Below are positions 12,056 to 23,717 of a stretch of DNA of 64,000 nt, piece after piece. A program made the translations under genes and the position numbers. Location: the NCBI GenBank assembly GCA_030544235.1, contig CM060463.1, positions 14,449,190-14,513,189 on the forward strand, read 5' to 3'. The notes beneath the pieces are model-generated. The model had not been told where the DNA came from and ran no database searches. It saw only the letters and a program-made list of their open reading frames with translations. Every line of letters starts with the position of its first letter. Position 1 is the first letter of the stretch. Origin of the DNA: Lepturacanthus savala (Eukaryota; Chordata; Actinopteri; Scombriformes; Trichiuridae).

Positions 12056-15000
12056 GCTTTAACATGTCCTGTAAAGTACCCCACACAATGTAATGTGGTG
12101 CCTTGAGCTGTCGTTTATAATGGGTTGAGCTGGAGGTTCTGTGTGGGTGCCCACCATGCCCACCACTCCCCTGACTGGTCGTCAACTCACTTAAGCTCCT
12201 GCCAATATACAATATATGCTTTAATTTCCACAGGCCTCCAAAGGCAGTGTTGTATCTTGATATAAAACAGGGATAGAGCTATAATCCTGTATATCGTAGA
12301 GCGGAAGCTGCCTGGTATGTGAGGTGTGAGGCACTAACGACACCCTTTTTTTATGGCTACATGTGTACACTATGTATGTGTGATGTGCTTGTATGTGTGA
12401 CAGCGTCCCCAGAGAGATCATGTTCACACCTAAAAACAGGATTTTTTTTTCCTGTACAATTCATCGGTTGCTTGGATATCCAACATGTGATTTATCATGT
12501 ATTCAGAGACAGGTTTGCATGATTTGTGGATGTTTTGTATACATATTTTGGCAATAATGAAGAAACTTTCCATTCCTGCTCGCTTGTGAAAGTTTTGACT
12601 CAACATCAGCTGCAGCAGCAGCAGCAGCCTTCAATCTGACATTTCAGGGAGAAGTCTGTATGCACGATGAGAGCTAAATTATCCCTGTGTGGCTCTTCTC
12701 TTAAAATCACAGACTGGTGAACGTCAATGCACACCATGAAAGTGCATATAATCTGCCTTCATCTGATACCATTTCAATGTATTACTGACTGAGTGATGTA
12801 AATTTGCATTAGGGTTATTTGTGTAAACCATCATGGTCCAGACCCCTGTGATATATTATAGATGCACTGGCCTCTGTAGCATTTGAACTCCTGCTCGTCA
12901 TTTCCAAGGAACAGTAGAAAATAGCTCTTTAGTTTTCTTGCCAAGAAGAGAATCAATACTTCTCTCATATACTGTAAGTGTGCTAAATATGAACCAGCTG
13001 TAAAAATGTAGCCTGGCTCTGTCCAAAGTTTTTTGTTGTCTATTCGTCTCATTTGAAGATGAAAGATCAAAAGGTTGTTTTTTTTACAGAAGTTTATCTA
13101 CTGGACCATGTGTTGTGTCCGACTATTTCCGAGAGCCTGGACTCTCCACTAATTTCCCGGCAAGGTAGCGCGCTTGAGACTATTTTCCAAAACTGTCAAA
13201 CAAAATGAAACTCCATGTGCTGTGACATAACCGCTTCCTCGCAGGAGTCTATCTGACTAAAAGGTTGTTTTATGCAGGAAATAGAGAAAATGACTCAGAA
13301 GACTATGTTCTCGTTTTGATATTGACCTTGACATCAGGAGTAAATTGACCATGAAGCTGAATTCCTTTTTTTTTATGATAAACTATGCTATTTCTACGCA
13401 CACACAGCCTTCTCCAATCGATAAAAGCCCTGAGCTAATGGGAAGTCTGGACTCCTGGATAGGTCTGGGGTGGCAGCCTGTGGGGCATGACCACAGGAAA
13501 ATAGAGAACAGGCTCCCTGAAGAGAAAATACTGCTGCCCCGGAGTGAATGAAAAGTCAAGTTGTCCGGGAAACTTGTGCGTCTGACACACAATGTCTCGA
13601 CTTGCAAAAATAAAGTGGAGGCAACAGAGCACGCCGCTGGTGCACAAGTAAAGTGCTAAGTGTACACACACAGAGCGGTGCACTGCCAGACATGCGCTGC
13701 CTCAAAATGGACTGTGATGTTCATGCCAGCACCTGGGACGCCTAAACTGGAGCGATCCGTCAAGCACCTGAATGAGATCCGACGAGAACAGTCATGATTT
13801 ACTGCCCGCTCAATCAATCAGCAGCTGTCACACGGTGAAACCTCATTAGCTCATAAAATATTGATGCGCTCTGCTATTTTTAGAATCGTTTTAGATGAAA
13901 TTGGGCCTCTTAGACAGCGGTAAGCTTTTAGGGGGCGACAGAGATAGTGAATCAATAGACATAAATTATACTGTAATATATCTACTCAGACGCTGAAACC
14001 GTCTTCTATTAATATTATATACAGTGTTGTTGTCCACTGAATTCCTGATTTTCTTAAAAAAAATCTAAAATATCTTCTAAAATCAAATCAATCAATTTTC
14101 CTCTACAGGAAGTCAGGTCAAAGCCACTAACAGAATTTGTAGGTATTTATTCAAAGCAAATCATAATGAATTCAGTGTTTCTCATTAACCATTTTGCACG
14201 AGCCTTCGACTGATCCTGATGGCTGATTGCACAACAGGCTTCTGATTTGATTGCCTGTGATTGGTTAATGACTAATCAACAGTGTGGATATGCTGTTGAT
14301 CATGCTAAAATAAAAGGTTACCACAACAGCTGACAGCTAGCTACTGAAATTAGATGAGTTAATGAAATGTGGTATATCAGCTACATCAGCCTTTAATCTC
14401 CTCCTGGCTCCTTATCGTCGGACCTCCTGGCTTTTCTTGCTGCAGGCTGCAGGGATTTCCTGTCTGCACCTTGAGGAGTGAGTGGATGTGACATCTCGCC
14501 ACCGATCACAGGGTGGTGTGAGAGGTTGATTTGCCTGCTCCCCTTGTATTCATATATAATCTAAATGTTCACAGCTGGCAGACATGCATTTGTGGTGGAC
14601 ATATCAGGAGAAATTATATAAAAAAAATAGAATATTATAAAATAATAATAATTAACTTTAATTTGAAAAAAAGAATAAAAAGACATGAAAATATTTCTTT
14701 TTAGACATAAAAACGCAACAAGCAACATTCCATATGTTATTATAAAAGAGTAATTAAATTAAAGGTAAAAATTGAAGTGAAGCAAAATTCAGTTTCTAGT
14801 TTTCCTCTACGAAACGAATTTGTTGCTTTTTATTTGAGGTGTAGATGTAGAAACCCACCGAAAATATTTTCACCGGCATGTCTCCGATCAGTGTGTTATA
14901 ATGTAATTTTGCAGAAAAATCATGATGTGGGAAAACAATGGAAAGTACCCCACCAGGTGTTGTGTATCTGCTACTGCAAATGACTGTGGACACATGATGG

Positions 15001-15232
15001 GTTCACAGAATCCAATGTGGTTTGAATATATGAGGTCATTTATTTCTACAGCAGAAGGACTTTTGTAATATATATGCTATCGCTTTCAATATATTTAAAT
15101 ATTCAGTTTACACAGGTGTGGTATGGAAACCTGAAGCCTCCAGTGATGCACAAACACTTGAGAATAAAATTCATCAAAGTTATGATTGCTTGTTTTTTTG
15201 TTAAGAGCATTTAAATGTATTTTAATTTAAAA

Positions 15233-15435
15233 TACTTCACCAGCCCTGCTCCTGTAGAGCTACTGTTTTAGGAATCTCCCCTCTCAACACACCTGATTCT
15301 AATTTATTAACAAGCCAATCACACGCTTCAGCTACTTGATAACGAGTTGATGATTAGAATCAGGTGAGTTGGAGTGGGGAGATTCCTTAAACAGGCAGGA
15401 CGGTAGCTCACAAGGAGCAGGGTTGGTGACCCCTG
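15233..15435. mobile_element. hAT-type MITE, degenerate
   Basis: An imperfect palindrome of about 203 bp. The right end reads inward as CAGGGGTCACCAACCCTGCT. The left end is damaged (tacttcaccagccctgct). Both arms share 'ggaatctcccc' and 'cacctgattctaat'. Flanks are atttaaaa on the left and ctctaaaa on the right, consistent with a diverged 8-bp target duplication. There is no coding capacity, so it was presumably moved in trans by a hAT transposase. Confidence 0.75.
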
Positions 15436-15443
15436 CTCTAAAA

Positions 15444-16041
15444 GGTCAATTTAGGAAGACATCTGTGAGCAGCATTCAAGAGCAGCTCTCAGATAATTAC
15501 CTGATTAATCACATGTACGCTCTGTGCAGAAATAGCCAGGTAGGTACAAGGATTATCACATCTGCCTGTGTTCCTGTTTTTTTAATTCCTATATTTTATG
15601 TAATCTGGATATTGCAAGCACATATACTGCAATCTAAATTTGTGTAAAATCTTTAATATCTTCCTTAAATCTGAATTCACAAATACTGTTGCAATTGGCA
15701 GATATTAAAAAGGAAACTAAACCAGAGCAATGACAAAGTATATCAGAGAAAGGAAAAGGAAAATGTGTTTGTATTACAATTCGGACTATATAAATGCACA
15801 AGTGGTGGCAAACAATATCATCTTTGTGTTGTTTGCAGTCCTGATAAATTAAAATATATAGAATGAATGATGCAACATACTCTCAAGTCTTCAAGTCAAA
15901 TGCAGAAAAACAGCTATAACGCCATAATAAATATTGCATCAGTCAATGCATTATTCACCATTAATAATGATTTTTCACAATCGCTCACTCAACATAAGTT
16001 GTCACAACAAGAGACGGTTACAATGGATACTCAATTGCTAC
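15444..16041. other. Intergenic AT-rich stretch
   Basis: Lies between the MITE and the putative end of the zinc-finger transcript. I see no feature in it. Confidence 0.5.
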
Positions 16042-16047
16042 TTTATT
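16042..16047 (-). terminator. Possible poly(A) signal of the zinc-finger gene
   Basis: TTTATT on the + strand is AATAAA on the minus strand, about 1.6 kb past the zinc-finger stop codon. It implies a long 3' UTR (16.0-17.7 kb) with A-rich tracts. A nearer non-canonical site is possible. Confidence 0.35.
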
Positions 16048-17686
16048 AAAAAATAACATTTAATATGCAATGATACAACACTGTACAGTAGAGTGTGTGC
16101 GGGGGAAGCTAAGTTGCCCCAGAGTAGACTGAGTGAGGGGCTGCTGGCAGCTGTGAGGACGTGCTGAAGTTGTCTCATGCCGCATTCATCACACGTAGGA
16201 TTTAAGTTAGGCAGGAGACACTGACACACTCGGAAGGTATTAACATTTCAACCTTTTTTCCTTTAGTTCATCTTTTTGCGAGATATTTTTTTTTTCCACG
16301 TGTATATCCGCAAACCCAATGGGAAAACTCACATACCCTGAGTTTCTGACTTAATGTAGCCGTTCCAAGTCAGACATTAGTGTTTTGGGTATACCCCCGT
16401 GTTATGAATGCAGCATTAGTCCTGAGAGGAGAAAGGTTACTGTATGGTCTACTGTTCAGGGTGTCCAGGATGGGCAGAGGAAGTACCTGATTCTTTGATA
16501 AACCAGCCATCACTTCTGTAATTGTGTTTGAAACACAGGTGAACACAAATCATCGCAGACTGAAACCCCTGAAAAAAAAGCACAAACGGGTTCAGCTAAT
16601 ACTGTATGGCCCTATTATTGAGTGAATTTCTGCACTGTCTAGGACAGATGCCGCAGTGCATGTTGTTAAAAAAAAAAGAAAAAGAAAAGAAAAAAAAAGA
16701 CATCACAAAATTCCTTAATGCATGATGGATCAGGACAAGTGGTATTTTACAGAATAGCACATTATCGTCATAAAAAAAAAAGTGGAGCAGACTCTCAACA
16801 GAGTTCTCCGTATTTCAATGGACAACATGAAGCACTGATGATGTGAGATGGCAGTATTCAGCTCTGCAACAATGTATCAGCAGTGAGAAGAAAAGTAAGG
16901 CAAACTTAAGAGAAATACAGAGATAAGTGCCAAATGAGACGTAAACTGGTTAAAACTTGTGTCTGTGAACACAAGTCTACAGCCTTTTGTTTGTCAGAAT
17001 CTTGTGCAATAAACTACACTTGGCCATTTCAAATTTGCCAAGATGATTTGGAAAAACAAACAAAAAAAAATTACTGGCAGTGTTAGACCACTTGTCAAGT
17101 AACTTATTCCGTCAATTATAAATTTTAACTGAGAAAAACAGATCATTTCATGTGTACCCTAACTCCATCCTAAAATAATGAACATAAGCTAGACAGCAAG
17201 CCCACACATTAACAACTCAAGTCTGAACTTGTGAACAGGAAGTGACTGCTTGAAGATTCAATGTGACCGTGCTGAACATTGTTGCATTTCTTAATGCATC
17301 TCTGTTTCAAGGCATGTGTGGAAGACTTCATCATGCTAATTATGTAACTAAGGAAAGGCTAGATAATTCAAAAAGGCTAGCTAATAACTCAAATTGTGCC
17401 TCAGAGATTTAATACTCAGTGACAAGTACAAAATTAAGTAAATGACATACTAAAGTGGCTAATACAAAACCTATTGAGGGACTATGGGATGGAGAAGTAT
17501 TAGGTTAAATTAAAAACAAAACAAAACAAAAAAACTTGTTCTAAGAGTTGCAGAATTCCTAGTTCTTGGAAAGTAGGAAGGGAAAAAAAAAGCCTTGTCT
17601 TATTGGCAGCGATTTTAGCTTTTTGTAGAAAAAATTTCCCACATCGACATGATTCACAAACTGGGTTGTTCAACGACACACTTGCA

Positions 17687-20414
17687 TCATTGCCCTGAGA
17701 AATATGTTCCCTCGCGGCTATGGGTCTGGAGATGCCTCTTTATTTTGTCGGAGCGGCTGAAGCACTTGCCGCACACTGGACAACTGTAAGGCTTCTCCCC
17801 CGTGTGGATCCTCATGTGTACCTTCAGGTGAGCCATCTGTGTGAAGCCTTTCCCGCAGATCTGGCAGCGGAACGGTTTTTCTCCCGTGTGGCTCCGCTGG
17901 TGCTCCTGCAGTCTGCCAGAGGAGCTACAGCATTTCCCGCACACGCCGCAGCGGTAGGGTTTTTCCCGCGTGTGCACTTGGACGTGCACGTGCAAGTGGC
18001 CGACGTGACTGAACGCCTCGCCGCACACCTTGCAGCAGAAGGACGACATGTGTCCTTGTAGGGGGGATTTTTGATTAGGGCAGTCCACGGTGTTGGCTCC
18101 TTGGTTGCGCATGTGAGAGGCCTGTCCTCGGTTCGCCCCAGTCCCAGTTCCCTTAGCACCAACCATCTGTCCCCCGTTCTCCACTCCGATAATGTCAATG
18201 TTGTTCTCGTTTGAGCAGTTCGGGTTGACCGGTGCGAGAGGCTGGGCCCCGCTGTTAGAGGAAGTAGAGCCTCTGTGGCCTCCTCCGCTCTCTGCCTTCA
18301 CGTGCCTGGAGGAGCCTCGAGATCCTGGATCCCTCTCCCGGTTCTCCACACCTTGACTCTGAGGGAGGTTGGACGAGTGAGGGCCGTCCTGGGAATATTC
18401 GTTTCCGACTCGCGGGGGAGTGAACATGTTCTCGGGGGTGCTGCAAGAGCCATGCCCGCGAATTTGATTATCCCCTTGGTTGGGCCGGAGGTCTCTTTTA
18501 TCCTTGATCTGAATAGGAATGCGTTCTTCGTGCCCCATGCTGGGACTCCACTCACGGCGCGGATGCTCACCGTCCTCATCATCCAACATCGCCATCGACG
18601 GACGATCTGTGAACACAACGGGGAGGATTAGGGGAAAACATTTAGATTTCAGTTTTTGCTTTTACTTAAATATCAAAATTAACTTGGTTATTGTCTCAGT
18701 TGTAGTTAACCTGTAAATCTAGAGCAGAGCTACTGCTACAGCTGTGATTATTAACTGTTCCTCTGTAAAACATCCATTTACCAGACAGTTTTTTTTCTAT
18801 CAAGAGCTGAACTTGTTATCTTATTCAAAATGTCTTAATGCTTTATACTAAAAACGTACAATGGTTCCTCCAGGAAACTGTTAAGCAGAAGCGGTAAAAA
18901 CAAAAAATAAATCCTGATCAATGTGACTATAAAACAGTGACACACAACTAGATATTTTTTTTTGTTTTTTGTGCATAAAAGCACATATAATATGCTATTT
19001 CATATTAGTAACCTAATTTTAACTGTTGGTCGTGGAGATTGTGTTAATATCAGACAGAATGGCCCAACTCAACTACTGTACGGTTGTGGAAGGATACCCT
19101 CAAACAAACTATATATGGGATGTCTTTATAAAGTATTTAACCCCTTGGACGAGGACAGACTTCAACTACATATACAACGTTGTATAGTTTCATTATTCAC
19201 AGTGGATTCTAGGCACCTACTGACACATGAAAATACTAATGTCAGGTTAAAGGTTGTTTGCAGTCGTAATAATGAATGGTACCTTTGGCAACGGTTTGGC
19301 AGCTGTTTCAGCTTTCAGTCCATGTACCGAGTGTTGGTTATAAAACAAACTTTCTGTACACACGTCTGTCACAGTCATATAAACTGGGGTGGATGAAGTA
19401 CTCATAGCTTACTTGAATCAAACACTGTTATTAAAATACTCAATAACAAGAAAATATCCTGAATTGAAAATGTACCCAACGCATCAAAAGCACTCATTAT
19501 GCAGATGTTATTATTATAGTATCTTATAATACTCGTTTTTAATCACTTAATACATGTGAGGGCATGATAATATTTTTGTTCAAGCTACCCTGACACTTTG
19601 AGTAGATTAGTAGTAAATGTACTGCATCATAGTATTAAAGTGCAGAATAAGTGTAAAAAAAGGTAATAAATGCGTGGAAATTGGTATATACATTTTAAAC
19701 TCTATCTTAAAGCAACTAAAGCTGTCAGATAAACATGGAGTAGAAAGTATTATTCCCTCTAAGATATAGTGAAATATAAAATAGCAACAAATGCAAATAC
19801 TTAAGTAAAGTACCTCACATTAGTAGTAATAGTACTCGGGTATTATTGTCATATATGATTATATAAACCATGCATTAATACAATAGCCGTGTCAACATGC
19901 ACACAAGAGTCCAGTGCAGCTCCATGCTAACCCGGGTGTAGACTAGTCGGCTAACGAACAAAGGTTGCTAACGCGCTAGCCGCTTCACAGCTACAAGCAG
20001 CTAACGTCAGCTAGCTCGCTAGCGGCTAAAGCTAACTTGCTTGGAAGTGAGGTAACACTCTTCTTGGAGCAATTTCTTGCGTCGTTTATGTTCGTTCTGC
20101 GTGGAGACATGTCTGTCTCCCCACATAACGCTAACGCTGCCCTCCCAGGCTCGGCTAAGAGAGGCTCCAGCGTCCGGCTTGCAGCGGAGCTAACCTGGCC
20201 ATATTTCAATCCCAGCGTCTCGCAGCCTCCGTCTCAGGTGATCGTTCTCGCGCTCTCGGATCGCTATCTCCTCCTGGTACTCCAAAATCGTGTCCTCGAC
20301 AGATTTGTAGATCTCCTGCGCAGCGAGCATGAGCCGCTCAGTCAGAAACACGTTTAGAAACTGCAGTTTGGTCATCGTCTTGGGTTGCTCGGAGCTCTCG
20401 CTGCTATCATCCAA
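17687..20414 (-). CDS. C2H2 zinc-finger protein, four fingers
   Basis: Likely a nuclear DNA-binding transcription factor. Two coding exons: 20414-20195 and 18606-17687 (minus), joined in phase 1, give about 379 residues. The N-terminal exon has an acidic start (MDDSSESSEQ) and a helical region with a heptad-like charged stretch (ERENDHLRRRLRDAGIEIWP). This N-terminal module is common in fish zinc-finger genes. The middle 190 residues are polar and look disordered. Four C-x2-C-x12-H-x3-H fingers follow at about residues 263-285, 291-313, 319-341 and 347-369. The three linkers are TREKP, TGEKP and TGEKP. There is no KRAB or SCAN domain. The start is chosen because it is the first ATG of the open frame, just downstream of a GTCACGTGAC box. 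Intron 1 (1.6 kb) carries a dispersed repeat. I cannot assign an orthologue. Confidence 0.9.
19386..19830 (-). repeat. Dispersed teleost 445-bp repeat in zinc-finger intron 1
   Basis: Reads through blocks I know from many fish genomes, from 'gtggatgaagtactca' through 'caaaagcactcattatgcag' and 'aactaaagctgtcagataaa' to 'acttaagtaaagtacctca'. It is nearly full length but diverged. The strand given is arbitrary and is relative to the copy at 20491. The transposon class is unknown to me. Confidence 0.7.
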
Positions 20415-20438
20415 AATGGACCAAAGATGCTCAACCCA

Positions 20439-20448
20439 GTCACGTGAC
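20439..20448. promoter_or_regulatory. GTCACGTGAC palindromic E-box
   Basis: A perfect 10-bp palindrome of the USF/MiT-TFE (CLEAR) type, about 25 bp upstream of the zinc-finger start codon. It falls in a GC-richer patch that is probably the core promoter or 5' UTR of that gene. Confidence 0.5.
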
Positions 20449-20490
20449 CCGGAGTACTTCTTCTTAATCTTCGAGGATGTGCCTAGTACT

Positions 20491-20690
20491 CAGAGGTGAA
20501 AAGTACCGAAGTACATACAGGACTCGAGTACAATTTTGAGTTTACTTGAGTATTTCCATCTAATGTTACTTTATACTTCAATTCCACTACACTTCAGAGG
20601 GGAATATTGTGATTTCTTAGTTTACTTTGTACATTCCTTACGTGCCTTTTTAGATGCAGATTTTAATATTTTGAATTCTATTCAATTGTC
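20491..20690 (+). repeat. Partial copy of the 445-bp teleost repeat
   Basis: Contains 'gtgaaaagtaccgaagtaca', 'caattttgagtttacttgag' and 'ccactacacttcagagggga'. This is the opposite orientation to the copy in zinc-finger intron 1. It lies immediately upstream of the putative zinc-finger promoter. Confidence 0.65.
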
Positions 20691-21175
20691 ACTCTTTTCT
20701 TTTTTTATATTCACAATGCAATCCTTTTTATGAAAGGTGTCAAACATTACTATTATTCTAAGTATCTTAAATTGGCTCCATATTGAGAAACTAAAACATT
20801 TAAAGTGCCTTGTATCTATTCAGTAATTCAAAATAAGTACTACATTATAATAATATATTTCAAACAATAAGAAAACTTTCTCCAATAAGTATTAAAAAAT
20901 AAGATTGTCTATCATACTTTTTCTGTTGATTTATATCATAATTACCATTTTCCTATTGTCTCTGGTATAAAGAGGGTGAGGGGCATTTTACTAATGAACC
21001 TAACTATTCAAGACTATCAATTTTCACAGTCTTCTTAAGCTTTGCAGAGATGACTTGATGATTTGATCAGCTGGGGTCAAGTTAAGGTGAGATATCATTA
21101 ATAAAGAGAAACAAGGAGTTACAAGAACATCTGTATAACATACAGGGTAAGGTGAAATATATGTCTTTATAAAAT

Positions 21176-21513
21176 CTCATCTCATCTCATATACCCGCTT
21201 ATTCCTCATTAGGGTCGCAGGGGTCTGCTGGAGCCAATCCCAGCGCATTAAAGCAAGAGGCAGGGATACACCCCAGATGGTCGCCAGCCTATCGTGGGGC
21301 ACACACACCATTCACTCACACTTTCACACCTACGGGCAATTTAGAGTCTCTAATTAACTTCAGCATGTTTTTGGACTGTGGGAGGAAGCCGGAGTACCCG
21401 GTGAAAACCCACGCAGACACAGGGAGAACATGCAAACTCCACACAGAAAGGTCCCAGACCCAGGACCAAGGAGGTCTTGAACCTGTGACCTTATTGCTGT
21501 GAGGCAACAGCGC
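21176..21513 (+). mobile_element. L2/Maui-like LINE 3' end, interrupted by a hAT element
   Basis: Starts with TCATC tandem units, then 'gggtcgcaggggtctgctgg', 'tttttggactgtgggaggaa', 'ggagtacccggtgaaaaccc' and 'gggagaacatgcaaactcc'. These are diagnostic of a very common teleost LINE-type 3' tail. The tail continues after the hAT insertion, at about 22710 ('gctaacccctgttccacca'). It is non-coding here. Confidence 0.8.
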
Positions 21514-22701
21514 CAGGGGCGCAGATAGTGGGTGTGTCAGGTGTGTCATGACACACCCACTTTTGAATGACCGTAGATCCGTCCCACCTACTTTTATGTA
21601 GCTTATTTTTTATTTTTATTTTTTTTTTAACTTTATCGTCTTGAAATCTTCTGATTCAAGCATCACGAGGTTTTTGCGAAGCTAAGGCGCCATCTACTGA
21701 CCATTTAGTGGTAATGAAATGCGTTAAACTTGCTGCGTTACTGTGAGAAGATGCAACCGTAATGTCCCCTAAGGCACCCCGTAGAATTAGCCCCAGGGAT
21801 GTTTACTCCCGCGAGATCTGCACTGTAAACAAACCAGTTGTGTTTCCAGTACGTGTGTGATAGTAGGATTTGATATAATATTGGTTGAAATAATATAATT
21901 AGCATATCCGTGTATGCTGGTTTTGGGTTCGACGGAGCTTCGGTGATGTCTGGGCACACGGTTTGCCTACACAGGATCCAGATGTGAAGTAGCAATGGAA
22001 TGGTAGCTTAGTCAACATGGCTCGCTAGCAGTGCAGTTGTGTCCTGTGGATCAAAATGGAATAATCGCAAGAAGTCATGGTATCAAGACAACGTTTTAAG
22101 GTAGGACGTTTGGTTATTCATTTTACCCACTGCTGCGACACATTGACTTGAGCTCATTTGGTTGTTTTGAAGCATTCCCTGAAGAAGGTTCTGCTCATTT
22201 GCGCTAAATTGTATTTTTATTGTGCTAATACAGTAGACGGGCATTTTCGTATCTATATTCTTCTAAAAACTCACAAACTTAAAACAAACACTTAAAGCGA
22301 TGGCCGTGTGTCTTAAGTGTACAATTCACCACTTCTGCGCGATTTTGACAAAATTATCTACAGCCTTGTAGGCTAGCAGGACCGATGGTTTCATTATCAG
22401 TCAGTTGAAAGGGGTCCATGGTGTTTGCATTATTCCATTTCATGTGACTACTCGCAAGGAATTCTTACCGCTGACCCATGTTCATGTATTCATTCTTAAA
22501 AGGCTGCTACTGTAATGTTTTGTGTTCTATGGTGGGGATTTTTTGGACAGCACTTAGGAGCACTATAGTGTGACAGTGGGTGTTAGGCAGGCAGCCTGTG
22601 CGTGGATGTGGGGATGTGGGGATGTGGTGATGGGGGGGGGGGGGGGGGGGCAGCTTCGTGACTTCGTCCCCCCCAGTTTCTCAAACCTATCTGCGCGCCT
22701 G
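21514..22701. mobile_element. Non-autonomous hAT transposon, 1188 bp, with intact 8-bp target duplication
   Basis: The left terminus is CAGGGGCGCAGATAGTG. The right terminus reads inward as CAGGCGCGCAGATAGGT. It is flanked on both sides by the identical octamer aacagcgc (21506-21513 and 22702-22709), the hallmark of hAT insertion. The target is the LINE tail, which makes this a nested insertion. No transposase-like ORF is present, so it is an internally deleted or non-autonomous copy. It contains a G-run (about 22632-22650). Confidence 0.9.
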
Positions 22702-22739
22702 AACAGCGCTAACCCCTGTTCCACCATGTCACCCACCAT

Positions 22740-23460
22740 CAGCATACTAGTTTCCAAAATGTATGGAGCTAGTCTGCACAACTGTGTGAAAATGTATTTA
22801 AACCTTTATTTAAACATGCAGTTTAATTGAGATGGAGGTCTTTTTCATTAAGAGAGACCTTTGGACAAGCATAAACATATATTTCTATAATTACAATAGA
22901 CAGAGTCACAGATAATTCACAGACACACATTAAACTGTTTTTAAGAAAAACAATTACAATTGGGTTTGCAAATACATAAATACAACCTTTTAAAATGTGG
23001 CAGTATTAAAAGTTCAAAATGTAATACACCACATTGTGATATACACACATTCAACCTACACATCCATTGTGTGTATATATGTGGGTTTTACTGTGTCATG
23101 GACTGATGGACACTAACATTTCAGTATGAGAGAATAATATGATGAAAATAAAATAACATAAAAATGACATGAACATATTGATATCAGTATGTAATAGTAG
23201 AAACATCCTGAAACTGCAGCAGATAATAAAATACATTGAGTAGAGAAATAAAACATTATAGTAATAAATGAGTACACTTTCACTCCTAAATTTAATTTTA
23301 AATATACTTGATTAAAACACATTTTAAATAAGTTACTTTGATGTCTATCATGTACTCAAATTAATTATACCTTAATTAAAAATAATATTTAACATTTAAT
23401 ATTTGTATAAATACATAAAAGGAGAAATAAACAAAAAAACTCGTAGCTCTTGATATTATT
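22740..23460. other. Intergenic spacer between zinc-finger and gnl3
   Basis: AT-rich, with dense 'taaata'-type runs. I see no gene or recognised repeat in it. Confidence 0.5.
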
Positions 23461-23717
23461 TTCATAAAAGTTATGACCCACCCTCCTCTGTCTCTGATTG
23501 GCTAATCCTAACATTTTATTCGTAATATCAACCAATCGCATTCCTCATGTTAAACCCAACAAACGAAGGCGATGCGTTCTAGCCAATCAGAGGCCGCGGT
23601 AGGCGGGTCATGACGGCGGAAACGCTCACCAGCAAAACCGGAAACGCAGACCTTGTGCACTTCTCCACGTGTGTGAAAGAAGTGTAGTTAGACACATTGT
23701 AATTCCGCCGCGCCACG
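23461..23717 (+). promoter_or_regulatory. gnl3 promoter and 5' UTR with CCAAT boxes
   Basis: A GC-rich island directly upstream of the gnl3 ATG. Three NF-Y-type boxes are visible: 'gattggct' near 23496, 'accaatcg' near 23530 and 'agccaatcag' at 23581. It also has 'gccgcggtaggcgggtcatgac'. There is no TATA box. This is typical of a housekeeping growth gene. The transcription start is probably near 23640-23700. Confidence 0.6.

Larger units (their letters stand above)
8208..15224. other. Gene-free stretch with possible conserved non-coding blocks
   Basis: No supported gene. It contains a GA-rich low-complexity tract (about 11940-12055), a short CAG run (about 12608-12627) and one weak exon candidate at 10619. 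Blocks near 9600-9760, 13690-13950 and 14190-14330 are high-complexity, not obviously repetitive, and carry homeodomain-like TAAT and CCAAT cores. They look like possible conserved regulatory elements, but only an alignment could show that. Confidence 0.4.

Noticed and set aside
17720..18631. Several ORFs on the + strand and in the second minus frame over the zinc-finger exon
   Set aside because: Shadows of the GC-rich zinc-finger coding frame, which alone carries the repeated C2H2 pattern.
21521..21560. Small hairpin (agtgggtgtgtca and its inverse)
   Set aside because: It is part of the hAT element's subterminal region, not an independent feature.
21738..21995. 85-codon minus ORF inside the hAT element
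   Set aside because: No hAT transposase motifs. The element appears non-autonomous.
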